From positions 1-64,000 of the forward strand of contig JASWJB010000036.1 of NCBI GenBank assembly GCA_032433595.1: 64,000 bases of DNA, read 5' to 3'. A program made the position numbers and the translations under genes. Source of the DNA: Conoideocrella luteorostrata. Taxonomy: Eukaryota > Ascomycota > Sordariomycetes > Hypocreales > Clavicipitaceae. Of the stretch, positions 12,047-21,150 are shown in pieces. A model generated the notes under the pieces. That model searched no databases. It was not told where the DNA came from and worked only from the letters and a program-made list of their open reading frames with translations. Within the stretch, counting starts at the first letter, position 1. The number at the start of each line of letters is the position of its first letter.

Positions 12047-12071
12047 GGCACTAGGGCCCGCCCCTAGTGCC
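12047..12071. repeat. Perfect 10-bp inverted repeat (hairpin)
   Basis: GGCACTAGGG (12047-12056) and CCCTAGTGCC (12062-12071) are perfectly complementary around a CCCGC loop. The element sits midway between two divergent genes. It could be a protein-binding palindrome or a structural remnant; nothing in the sequence decides between these. Confidence 0.75.
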
Positions 12072-12545
12072 CTAGTGGTAGATTGCTGTCAGGTGTCTAC
12101 TGTAGATATTAAGACTGAGGTCACCAGGCATTTCGACGCATATGGAGTTCAACTGGAATGGTCCATCCAGCATCTCCATCTGTACTAATGACTGCAGAGC
12201 GAAATCTCGCGACAAACATAGCTATGTATGTATTCTTCCAAGAGCGTCGTGGGTACTGTGGAAACTTTTGTGCTTTGGTACGGAGTATGTATACCTCAAG
12301 TTGAACATACGGTAAGGCAATGGTCGCGCACTACGCAACCACATGCTCACCTGTCACACCTGTGCGCGGTATGTCCGGAATTTGCCCGCGCCGAGTCTCG
12401 TGAGCACCTAGGCAATGCCTTAACAGGCCCTTTTTTATATCTCCGTCTCATGGCATTAGAGAAAGATTTCTTCATCGCAGCCGTTATACTTGAGCTTCCA
12501 TGACGTTTGATTATCTTCTCCTCCCCTCCTGAAATCCTCTCAAGC

Positions 12546-14480
12546 ATGGCACCATCCTCGCCGTTTCTCGTCGAACGGTTCAATAACATCGCGCAAAGAG
12601 CATCAAGGCTGTCCTTGCCATCTCCTACGAAATCACTGATAGAATATCATCTCGACCGTCTTGAACCCCGACCTGTTGATACGATTCAATACGATGACGA
12701 ATCTCATGGTGCCGATGATACGACAGGCGTGCAGCACGCTGAACATTTGACAAGATCATTCACCAACGGGCGTAAAGGCTTAGCTGATGATTCACATTCT
12801 CAGCGAAAACCGAAGGTTCTCTTTGGTGGACCACCACCACCTATAGCTACATCTGTAATGACCACTAAGCCGTTGCCAAGTTCGTCGCATTACGGCATTG
12901 AATCGAACCAGGAACCATATGGACTGGTGCGGACGATGGGGAGGTCAATCGGGAATGCTATGTTCGACCAGTTACGATTGGACGAGACGTCATATAAGCA
13001 GAGAACCGTCCCCGTCTGGCGAAGCCTTCGTCGGCGTGAGAGTAAAGTCGAAGACGACGTTCAACAGTTTTTGGATTGCCAGGCCGCGGGTTTAGTGTTC
13101 GGTAGTCAACTTGAGGATACAGCTTTCAACAGAGAACCTGAGGATTACAGTGATGCCGGGAGCAGCACACCAACCGGAACCTTTTACTCTACGGCAACAT
13201 CACAATCTCATATGCCGAAGAGCTTGTATGTCCCACCACAGTCTACGCGGGATGGGAACGTAATTCCCGTCAGGCAGCCGGCTAGAAGTCGACCGCCAGG
13301 ACTGAGAGCTGCTCGGAATGGACTTCGGAAATCAATAAAATATCTAGTCGATCTACGATGCGAGGAGACCGACTACATCACGGTAGCTATTGAGGAGCGG
13401 AGGGCTGCTCTCGAACACCTCAGTAAACTTGGTACGAGGCGGCTCGGTATACAAACTGAATTAGCAGCGTTTGACGATGATGAAGAGGAGCCTTTGGCAA
13501 GAGAGCTTCGGGAACTTGAAGGAAGACATGCCGTTGTGGATCGAAATATCAGTATGCTGGAAGAAAAGCTCATGAGCTTGCGGAATCAGCGGCGATGGCT
13601 GCGTGAGAAGATGAGTGATGTGAAAGGAAAGAGAGAAGCAGGATTAAGCGGGTATCGTGGTGCACTAAAAGATGTCGACTCGGAACTTAGTATGTTTGTA
13701 CGGCGACCGCCTATCTTACCTTTAGAGCCAGCTATTCAGAGCAAGGGTGACGACTCCCTGATCGAAGAAATAGCTTCAGCAGGGGGCGCTGAATTTTTAC
13801 GCCTTATTCCCAACCGCCGGAGCCCAGAGATGGCCAAGTCATGGTGGGAGGCCGAACTCGTGATATTGGAAAAAAGAAGGATGCAAGTGAACGAAGACCG
13901 ACTAGCATTGGAAAAAGGAGCCCTCGTTTGGGATGATATCGTATCTTTGGTTTCTAACTTCGAATCGGAGCTCCGACGAATAATGAAAGGTGGTGCCGTA
14001 ACCGCATCGTCGTTCAAGGGAAAGGAGAAAGCGACATCAGAAGTGGATCTCGTTCGCAACCAGATGATGAACATGAGCAAAGTCGTTGTGGAATTAGAGC
14101 AGGCCATGGAACTAGTAGAGTCCAATGGTTGGAACCTTCTAATATGTGCTATTGGTGCAGAGTTGGAGGCTTTCAAGGAAGCTCATGATATGCTCACTGG
14201 TCTTCTGTCTCAATCAGACGAGCGACCTAATACCGCTGAGACTCTGTCAGAAGGAGGCCGAGCTGGTACTTCCATCATTCAACCCAGTCCTACATTTAAC
14301 GAGAGCGTCAATGACGTTCCTTCGAACCTCCTCGTGTCACGCGCTGATGGTAGTGATCAACTGTGTAACAACGACAACACAGCTGGAGAAGACGGCGGTT
14401 TGGCCTTGGGCGACGACAGGCCGCACAGCCAGGATAGTGAGAATGAAGTTCCTCTTGAATTCCTGGCAGAGCACGAGTAG
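12546..14480 (+). CDS. Atg28-like coiled-coil autophagy protein
   Basis: A single exon encodes 644 aa from the ATG at 12546; an upstream in-frame TTG was not used. The N-terminal third is Ser/Pro-rich and disordered. VIPVRQPARSRPPGLRAARN leads into a long coiled-coil block, with MLEEKLMSLRNQRRWLREKM followed by the characteristic GLSGYRGALKDVDSELSMF and a PPILPL turn. A second helical part has EMAKSWWEAELVILEKRR and VWDDIVSLVSNFESELR. This order and these phrases match the Atg28 family as I remember it from Aspergillus-type fungi; Atg28 supports selective autophagy (pexophagy) in yeasts. The match is from memory, so the family name is probable rather than certain. The gene converges on the atg44 homologue 600 bases downstream. 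Confidence 0.72.
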   Translation: MAPSSPFLVERFNNIAQRASRLSLPSPTKSLIEYHLDRLEPRPVDTIQYDDESHGADDTTGVQHAEHLTRSFTNGRKGLADDSHSQRKPKVLFGGPPPPIATSVMTTKPLPSSSHYGIESNQEPYGLVRTMGRSIGNAMFDQLRLDETSYKQRTVPVWRSLRRRESKVEDDVQQFLDCQAAGLVFGSQLEDTAFNREPEDYSDAGSSTPTGTFYSTATSQSHMPKSLYVPPQSTRDGNVIPVRQPARSRPPGLRAARNGLRKSIKYLVDLRCEETDYITVAIEERRAALEHLSKLGTRRLGIQTELAAFDDDEEEPLARELRELEGRHAVVDRNISMLEEKLMSLRNQRRWLREKMSDVKGKREAGLSGYRGALKDVDSELSMFVRRPPILPLEPAIQSKGDDSLIEEIASAGGAEFLRLIPNRRSPEMAKSWWEAELVILEKRRMQVNEDRLALEKGALVWDDIVSLVSNFESELRRIMKGGAVTASSFKGKEKATSEVDLVRNQMMNMSKVVVELEQAMELVESNGWNLLICAIGAELEAFKEAHDMLTGLLSQSDERPNTAETLSEGGRAGTSIIQPSPTFNESVNDVPSNLLVSRADGSDQLCNNDNTAGEDGGLALGDDRPHSQDSENEVPLEFLAEHE

Positions 14481-15081
14481 TGATTGGGGGTTAGAGGACT
14501 ATTGAATATAGTCATATCATGGTGTTTGCCGGCATATGTATTATTATGATATTTGACGAAGCGTCTCGGCCGTGATGAAAGTGTGCATTCGATCTACTCT
14601 TGGTTTTCTCCGCGGAGGGTTAATTGGGCATTGTTTGCAAAGCCGGAACATTATCAGTGAGCCGATGCGATGCTTAGGGTACAGCAATATGAGTATCTCA
14701 TGGGGTTGACTGTATCTAGACAAGGGAATGTTCACCAAGACGCTGCCAGGATTCCAGTTTCCACAAGAGATATGTTGAGCTGTTTGTTACAAAACACGAC
14801 GAGACACAAAGCGCTTTAAAGCCAGCTTTTTCTCATTGGATATCCCATATAGAAAGTCCAAAGACCGAAAACGCCGGGGCAAGACGATTAGACACCGAAG
14901 ACACGGTATGTCTTAATACACTCAATTTGCGCCTGGTGACAGCCGATAAGGACTTTGCCACTTTTACTTGCGGCTTCTCACAACGCAGACGAATGTAAAT
15001 TTCAGTGAAACTCCTCCACGAGCTGTGCCTAAATCCTCAGAGACTGGCATTGGGAGGATATAGAGACTGCGAAGGCTCATC
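14481..15081. other. Intergenic between convergent genes
   Basis: This stretch of about 600 bases holds the two 3' untranslated regions of the Atg28-like and Atg44-like genes. Nothing else was seen. Confidence 0.5.
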
Positions 15082-15611
15082 TCATCGCCTTCGTTCAAAA
15101 AACCCACTAGAGCCTGCAATAGCAATAGACTGGTCCATCACCCATTCACCGACGCCAAGATACTTGTCGATCCATTTCGAGACTTCCTTGTTTTCTCCGG
15201 TGACTTTATCGGTCTTGAAACTAGGCCTAGGAAATCCCGAAGACGGGCGGATGTAAGCAAAACAATGTGGTGATGCACAGAACTTCAGATCGTGAAATAC
15301 TCACGTCAAGCCAGTAGATCGCTTCATACCCGCCAAGAAAGCTGAAACTGAAGTGGCGTTCTATTAGTGACACCAAAATTTGCCTCAGGATGTCACAAGG
15401 TATGTTGACGTACTAAGAACAGCATCGAAAGCGTAGTGAGTTAATCGTCCAACCTTTGACCAGAGTCCAAACGTCAGCAGGTTGAGAAGCTAAAAGACAT
15501 TCTTAGACGAATAGTGCCAAGAAGGAGGAGGCGACTCCCAAGTGGGTTGAGGCAGCGATTATGACGTTGCCAAAGCCGATATATTTTGGAGTCAACGATA
15601 CTTACTACCAT
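15082..15611 (-). CDS. atg44: Mitofissin Atg44 homologue (DUF1748), four small exons
   Basis: This gene is too fragmented to appear as a long frame. The exons are 15611-15606 (only ATGGTA), 15453-15414, 15347-15305 and 15226-15082; the introns are 152, 66 and 78 nt, all GT..AG with good donors (GTAAGT, GTACGT, GTGAGT) and matching phases. The product has 77 aa, the usual size of this family. It starts MVVGRLTHYAFDAVL, continues ISAFLAGMKRSTGLTP, and ends with KWIDKYLGVGEWVMDQS and GSSGFFERRR. This is the DUF1748 signature. The family includes yeast Atg44 (mitofissin), a mitochondrial intermembrane-space protein that drives fission for mitophagy (family knowledge from memory). Reading straight through gives stops; only the spliced form is coherent. 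Confidence 0.88.
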
Positions 15612-16289
15612 GATAACTTCCGGTTGAGCCGTGTTCGACTCCAGACGCGTTGATTTTACGATACAGACACAATGTCACCGATGCCAAGTAAGATAGGGCG
15701 CTTTTCGCTTTCGCGAACTCGACTCAGGGTTTATGCCGCTATGATAGCAGCGACCACAATGTAGATTGTAGTCTGTGAGATGAATGTATTTTATGTAGTC
15801 TTCATGAAGGTGATTGCGGAGGGACGGCAGCTAATAATGGTGGAGCCACCACTATTGCGAACGAACCTCGCGCAAGATGACAATGTTCACGTGAAGAGGT
15901 TTCAATCTGCTTAGTCATCTTAGACTTTGGTAACAAGCCAACCCTCGCTTCCCTAGAGAGTTCTCCATGCGGAGTACTCTAGAAGCTGAGAGGAAAAGCA
16001 GGGTCCCACTGACAGCGGATAAAACTCTCTCACTGACTATGGGAGTAACTTACTCCCTGGGTCGGAGCAACTCGGCCGCTTCGATCTTGTATAGCTTCCA
16101 CTAACAGTCCCACAATTTCACGAAGCACTGCTTGACATCTACTATACTCCGTACTCCGCACGAGTACCTAGATCAAATCGGTTGAGGTTTAGGGTACGGA
16201 TGTTCTGCAGGGACTGTTAACTGGTGGACAACTCCACCCTGCTAAATCGGCGTTTCATGGGTTCGGGCTGATATGATATGCCGTACGGG

Positions 16290-16305
16290 TACGGAGTACT
16301 CCGTA
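16290..16305. repeat. Perfect palindrome TACGGAGTACTCCGTA
   Basis: This 16-bp perfect palindrome lies in non-coding DNA and is identical to the one at 43223-43238. Many half-copies occur elsewhere between genes. Confidence 0.85.
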
Positions 16306-17209
16306 TACAATCTAGGTAATAGGAAATGCTGAGCGATTTCTGCGACCGGAACTTAGCTTAGTTAGCGTTTCGGATTAACTGAGAAAGTTTATTGTTAAGC
16401 GGATATTGATATTTTCTTGAAGGGCGGGAATGCCGGAAACCTGGCCACGTGGTGCATGCAATTGATGGAGTTTTGTTGAGATCTGGGCTGGTCACAGTAT
16501 CACCATTGTGAGGCTACATGCTAGACTTGACTCGAGCTTCTGTGTTTGCTACCTGCCACGAGGCGGACAGGACATCCAAGCGCCACTGGGTAAGTTTTCC
16601 GTAAGTACTCCGAAGAATGGGCTGAACTGACGGATGCAGAGAAGCTGCTAACCAGTTGAGGCCTTTGTTTCATTGCTCTATCGAAATCCCTCAAAAGATG
16701 AAACTGCTTTGACACGCATCCAAGCTGACTGTTGGATTTTGCTGAAGATTCAGATTCATAGGTCTCAGCCCACTCCGTATCCTCATTTCGACCCAGTACG
16801 TCATCTACACAATGTAGCAAGAAATCCCTCATGGAGGTGGTACCCGCAAACTACGGGCATCTTCATCAAACTAGGGTAATTGGGGTGGCTAGTTATGATA
16901 GAAGCGTTGAGGAAACAAGTTTAGTGGGAGACCTGGCCATTGACATTACTGCTTTGATTTAGCGTGCATGCCTTGTGCGGCCGTTTAGGCTTGTTCACTG
17001 GTCATGGTGTTAGACGAATGTGTTATCCGCATGTTTTACTATATTTTTTTCTCGGCCATATCCACAGATAACACTTTGCGTTCTTTCACCGCACGACGAA
17101 TGGAGACATCTGGATCTATGCACCCACCCACTTCTGCAAGAATAATGGCGAGGCGGGGCAACACCAGCAACCTGCCTTCGTTCGTAACTAAACTCCATCC
17201 ATCACCGTC

Positions 17210-17330
17210 CACCCCCACCAAAGTGAGTGCTTGGTCCTCAACCCTTCTTTTCCTGCTTCCTAATCTCCTCGTCCACCTGCTCACCTCCCTCCCTCAAACT
17301 TTTTTTTCGCCCCGGTGTTCAAGCAATCGA
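17210..17330 (+). promoter_or_regulatory. Pyrimidine-rich tract upstream of pyruvate kinase
   Basis: A long C/T-rich tract (CCCTTCTTTTCCTGCTTCC and neighbours) lies 330-450 bases before the start codon. Such tracts are typical of core promoters of strongly expressed fungal glycolytic genes. The transcription start is not visible. Confidence 0.4.
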
Positions 17331-17591
17331 CTGGTGTTAAACTGCTACCTACACTTGAAATATTCGTGTTTTTATGGACGAGATCTTTCACTCAGGTTCG
17401 TTTGCTCCTCTTTGCTGCCTTTGAAGCTCCCTTTCCCCCCACCATAGGTTTATTTCCTTAGCTTCAAGCCTGACATTTTGTGTCTACCTGATTGGAGGCT
17501 CTCGATATACGGCCAGAATTTTCGCGCTTCTCTCGATCCTTGTCCACCTAAAACCGTATTCCAGTATTTAAGGTCTTAACTAACGCATCAT

Positions 17592-17657
17592 ATGAACAAT
17601 TTCCTAAAGACTTTCGACATAACTCGTAATGACGACCGGTCGCAACCGTTCATTTAG
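17592..17657 (+). promoter_or_regulatory. Upstream ORF overlapping the first in-frame ATG of pyruvate kinase
   Basis: ATG at 17592 opens a 21-codon frame ([20 protein letters not shown]...) that ends in TAG at 17655-17657, four bases before the ATG at 17662. It overlaps, out of frame, an earlier pyruvate-kinase-frame ATG at 17629. If transcribed, it would favour starting at 17662 by reinitiation or leaky scanning. Confidence 0.45.
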
Positions 17658-17661
17658 CATC

Positions 17662-19390
17662 ATGGCTGCTGCTCAGCAGGACCATCTTGATACCGGTGGT
17701 AGGGTCGCCTGGCTGGCCTCGCTCGATACTGCTTATAGTCCCGAGCACAACTATCGTCGTTCTTCCATTATCTGCACGATTGGACCCAAGACCAACTCCG
17801 TTGAAGCTATCAATAAGCTGCGTGATTCTGGCCTGAACGTTGTCCGAATGAACTTCTCCCATGGCTCATATGATTATCACCAATCTGTAATTGACAACAC
17901 ACGGATTGCTGTTGAAAGCCACGCAGGCCGCCCGGTTGCTATCGCTCTTGACACCAAAGGCCCCGAGATTCGCACTGGTAACACGACAAACGACGATGAT
18001 ATCCCAATCTCAGCTGGTAAGGTGATGTACTTCACCACTGATGAGAAATATGCCACATCTTGTGATACTGAGAATATGTGAGTGAATTTTCAAACGCCTT
18101 TTACCCCTTATTTGGAGTAGTAAAAATCACTTTTACTCGACTTCACACTGTCATCCGCTTTCAAACCGTGCCAATCACATTCAAGGCTAATGCGGATGGA
18201 TGTAATTTTGCACAACTTTTAGGTACGTCGACTATAAGAATATTACGAAGGTCATTGAACCTGGTCGTGTTATCTACGTCGATGATGGTGTCTTGGCTTT
18301 TGATGTTTTGAGCATCAAGGACGACAAGACCATTGAGGTCCGTGCCAGAAACAATGGCTTTATCTCATCTAGAAAGGGTGTCAATCTTCCCAACACAGAT
18401 GTGGACCTTCCTGCTCTTTCCGAAAAAGACAAGGCCGACTTGAAGTTTGGTGTGAAGAATAACGTCGATATGGTCTTTGCCTCCTTCATCCGTCGTGCTA
18501 AGGACATCGAGGACATTCGTGCAGTCCTGGGAGAAGAAGGTAAACAGATTCAGATCATAGCCAAGATCGAGAATCGCCAGGGTCTCAACAATTTTGAAGA
18601 GATATTGGCTGCGACGGATGGTGTCATGGTAGCACGAGGTGATTTAGGCATTGAAATTCCTGCTGCCGAGGTTTTTGCTGCGCAGAAGAAGCTCATTGCC
18701 ATGTGCAACATTGCGGGAAAGCCTGTCATTTGCGCTACTCAGATGCTGGAGTCCATGATTAAGAACCCACGTCCCACTCGTGCCGAGATCAGTGACGTTG
18801 GTAATGCTATTACTGATGGAGCCGATTGTGTCATGTTGTCAGGAGAAACTGCAAAGGGTAGCTACCCGTGCGAAGCTGTACGAGAAATGCATGAGGCGTG
18901 TCTGAAGGCGGAGAACTCTATTCCATACGTCTCTCATTTTGAAGAAATGTGCACGCTCGCGAAGCGGCCTGTAAAGATTGTTGAGTCTTGCGCTATGGCT
19001 GCTGTCCGCGCCTCCCTCGATCTGGCTGCTGGCGGTATCATTGTCCTGTCAACGTCGGGCGAGTCTGCTAGACTGCTTTCTAAGTACCGTCCTGTTTGCC
19101 CAATCTTCATGGTCACCCGAACTGCGACGACTTCTCGCTTCAGCCACCTCTACCGCGGAGTCTACCCATTCCTGTTCCCCGAGGCCAAGCCTGATTTCAG
19201 CAAGGTCAATTGGCAGGAAGATGTTGACAAGCGCATCAAGTGGGCCGTTAATCATGCATTGAAGCTCAAAGTTCTTACTCCCGGTGACACGGTCGTTGTT
19301 GTGCAGGGCTGGAAAGGAGGCATGGGCAACACCAACACGCTGCGAATTGTCCGAGCCGACCCTGAACACCTTGGAATCGGGCAGGCTTGA
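17662..19390 (+). CDS. pkiA: Pyruvate kinase
   Basis: This is cytosolic pyruvate kinase, which makes pyruvate and ATP from phosphoenolpyruvate and ADP in the last step of glycolysis. The two exons are 17662-18077 and 18223-19390, with a 145-nt intron that splits the Met codon of ENM-YVDYKN. The product has 527 aa, as in Aspergillus (about 526). Landmarks are [58 protein letters not shown], the active-site segment [20 protein letters not shown], and [15 protein letters not shown] start at 17662 (MAAAQQDHL) because fungal pyruvate kinases begin MAA...DHL; the in-frame ATG at 17629 would add 11 residues and is covered by an upstream ORF. The C-terminal allosteric domain is complete. Confidence 0.95.
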
Positions 19391-19625
19391 AATTAAACGC
19401 AATGGGTTTAATTGACGGCAAGTAGGCGAGAACATGAAATTGGTGATATTGAAATTGGACGAACCAATTTTGTTTTATAGACTATACACAAACAAGCACT
19501 AGTGTCCGCAGATAGTGGACTAAGAATGCCATGAGTTCTGGGTTTCATTCCGTTAGCATGCCTCCTGTGACGTCTTGTCTATGGTTTGATGGTTTCATCT
19601 CTTTGTTTGGCTGTGGAGCCCGCAG

Positions 19626-21150
19626 CTAGAGATTCTTAATGGTGAATGTCTTCCTTAGATATTCACCATACCTCATCAACAACCGAGGAGCTCGGAGCCT
19701 GAGCATGGGCTATAAACCCGAGTAGACCTGTTAATCCAGCCCAGAAATGGAACTGACAACAGCGATTGCCGCCAATTCTGATGCCGCGTATGTGGTGAAG
19801 CTGTCAACGAGATACGATTATGAATGCAAAGGCTGTATTAGATTTGAACACTTCTCAAGATACCTAAACGATTCTCTTACCATGAAGATGATCAGATCCC
19901 AAATCCATTGATAACTGTACCAATGATAGGTGCAATCCAATGAACCCTGTACTCTGCTGTCCATCCGTAGATGAAAAATCCTCCAGGTAGCCAAAAGGCA
20001 CCAATCTTGAGTGGAGGTAATCTGTACTCTCTGACTTGACGGTCAGCCTACAGCTTTCATCTTGAAGTATCTACCGCGTTCCACCGAGAAGTATCCAACG
20101 ACATTCATGCTACCGATTTCGAGCCCGATGAATGTCGGACCAGCATGAACAGTATCAAAATGGTAGATTCTCACGAATAAGGGCTTTAGGTTGGTAACAG
20201 GAGATATAAATTGGTGTAAATCAAGCCGACATGAATGCCGCAGATAATGCAAATCGGAGAGAGAAAGAGCATTTTGAAAGGCCGTAGGATGTTGCGCTTG
20301 AAATAATCGCTTATTTTGAATCCTGGGTCAAGCTCGGATCGTAGCAGCATATTCCCAGACTTTTTTTGTAGCTTCTTTACTTTCCGCTCAAGAATCAGGA
20401 GTGCGTAGATATCCCGGGAAAATTGAAACATTACTACTGAAATTGCCCCAGCAATGATTGCAATGATACAAAACACCCATCGCTACCTAAGCCCGTTTGT
20501 CACTATGCCACCGACTACAGACCCAACAGAGAAATTAGCCATGACGGCGCCGCGCTTTTCTTGCACAATCATGTCAGATATGATGCCTCCGTCGTTGGTT
20601 AGAGGGAAAGACCGAACACGCCACTAATAAAACGGAAGGCAATAAATAAGTGATGCGACAGAAGGCGTCTCAACACAGGCAATAATGAAGACTACGAACC
20701 CAATGTTCGCAATGTTATACAATATTAGGCGTCCCTACAACTCAGACAGCGGTGCAAAGGTCATTGGCCCAAAAACGTATCCAAGAACGCATACATGTAC
20801 ACAGAGAGATGCAAGCTCGGGACTATCACTACGCAATTCCTTCATATGAGACGGCACTCCTGGAGCGAATATGGCTAGATGAGACCAGTAAGGATATTAA
20901 AATGTGGTAAAATTGGGGACGGTGATAAAACCTTTGGGATGCTTGGGAGGATGTGTAGATTGGATATATATCATACAGGATGCAAGTGGTGTGACAAATG
21001 CTAGGGTACTGATCAGCACGTACTTGAGAAGTTTCCTCTATGTTAACCAATTAAAAGGATTTTCAGGATCGGTGTCACTATCCGACCAAATAATGTTCTC
21101 GTCTTGGCTTATCCTGTCGGCTGACCCTCCGAATCGTCATAAGCCCCTTT
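19626..21150 (-). pseudogene. Decayed MFS (DHA1-type) drug transporter
   Basis: Reading the minus strand from about 21150 gives recognisable pieces of a 12-TM DHA1 transporter in the right order. They are DTDPENPFNW (21045-21080), STLAFVTPLAS, FAPGVPSHMKELRSDSPELA, VLGYVFGPMTFAPLSEL, TNDGG, QEKRGAVMANFSVGSVVGG, LLILERKVKKLQKKSG (20330-20400), PFKMLFLSPICIICGIHVG, YRLPPLKIGAFWLPGGFF-YGWTA, SFTTYAASELAAIAVVSS (19751-19808) and a terminal YGEYLRKTF. These pieces are separated by several stop codons (for example after LSEL, before RWVF, after YLLLPT, and at 20043) and by frame changes, so the gene is dead. The final stop is taken as 19626-19628. Confidence 0.85.

Larger units (their letters stand above)
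11552..12545. other. Divergent promoter region
   Basis: This stretch of about 1 kb lies between head-to-head genes (the WD40 gene on minus, the Atg28-like gene on plus). It contains three or more copies of the dispersed TACGGAGTAC motif (11856-11876, 12021-12030, 12279-12289) and a perfect 10-bp-stem hairpin (12047-12071). The open frames within it lack coding character. Confidence 0.5.
15612..17591. other. Long intergenic region, pyruvate kinase promoter side
   Basis: This region is about 2 kb. It contains copies of the TACGGAGTACTCCGTA family at 15969-15980, 16145-16160 and a perfect one at 16290-16305. Frames such as 16521-16832 (-, 103 codons) and 17004-17447 (+, 147 codons) have no domain and lie in pyrimidine-skewed DNA. 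The last 400 bases are the likely promoter and leader of pyruvate kinase. Confidence 0.5.

Noticed and set aside
15005..15256. 83-codon plus frame
   Set aside because: It is the antisense shadow of the last atg44 exon, which gives the coherent protein.
15227..15304. Apparent frameshift or mutated acceptor in the third atg44 intron
   Set aside because: An alternative reading (GGYEAIYWLD / IRPSSGFPRP) seemed protein-like, but needed a non-AG acceptor. The CCTAG acceptor gives the family sequence in phase with no defect.
17004..17447. 147-codon plus frame upstream of pyruvate kinase
   Set aside because: It lies in pyrimidine-rich promoter DNA; its Ser/Leu/Pro bias follows base composition, and no family is recognisable.
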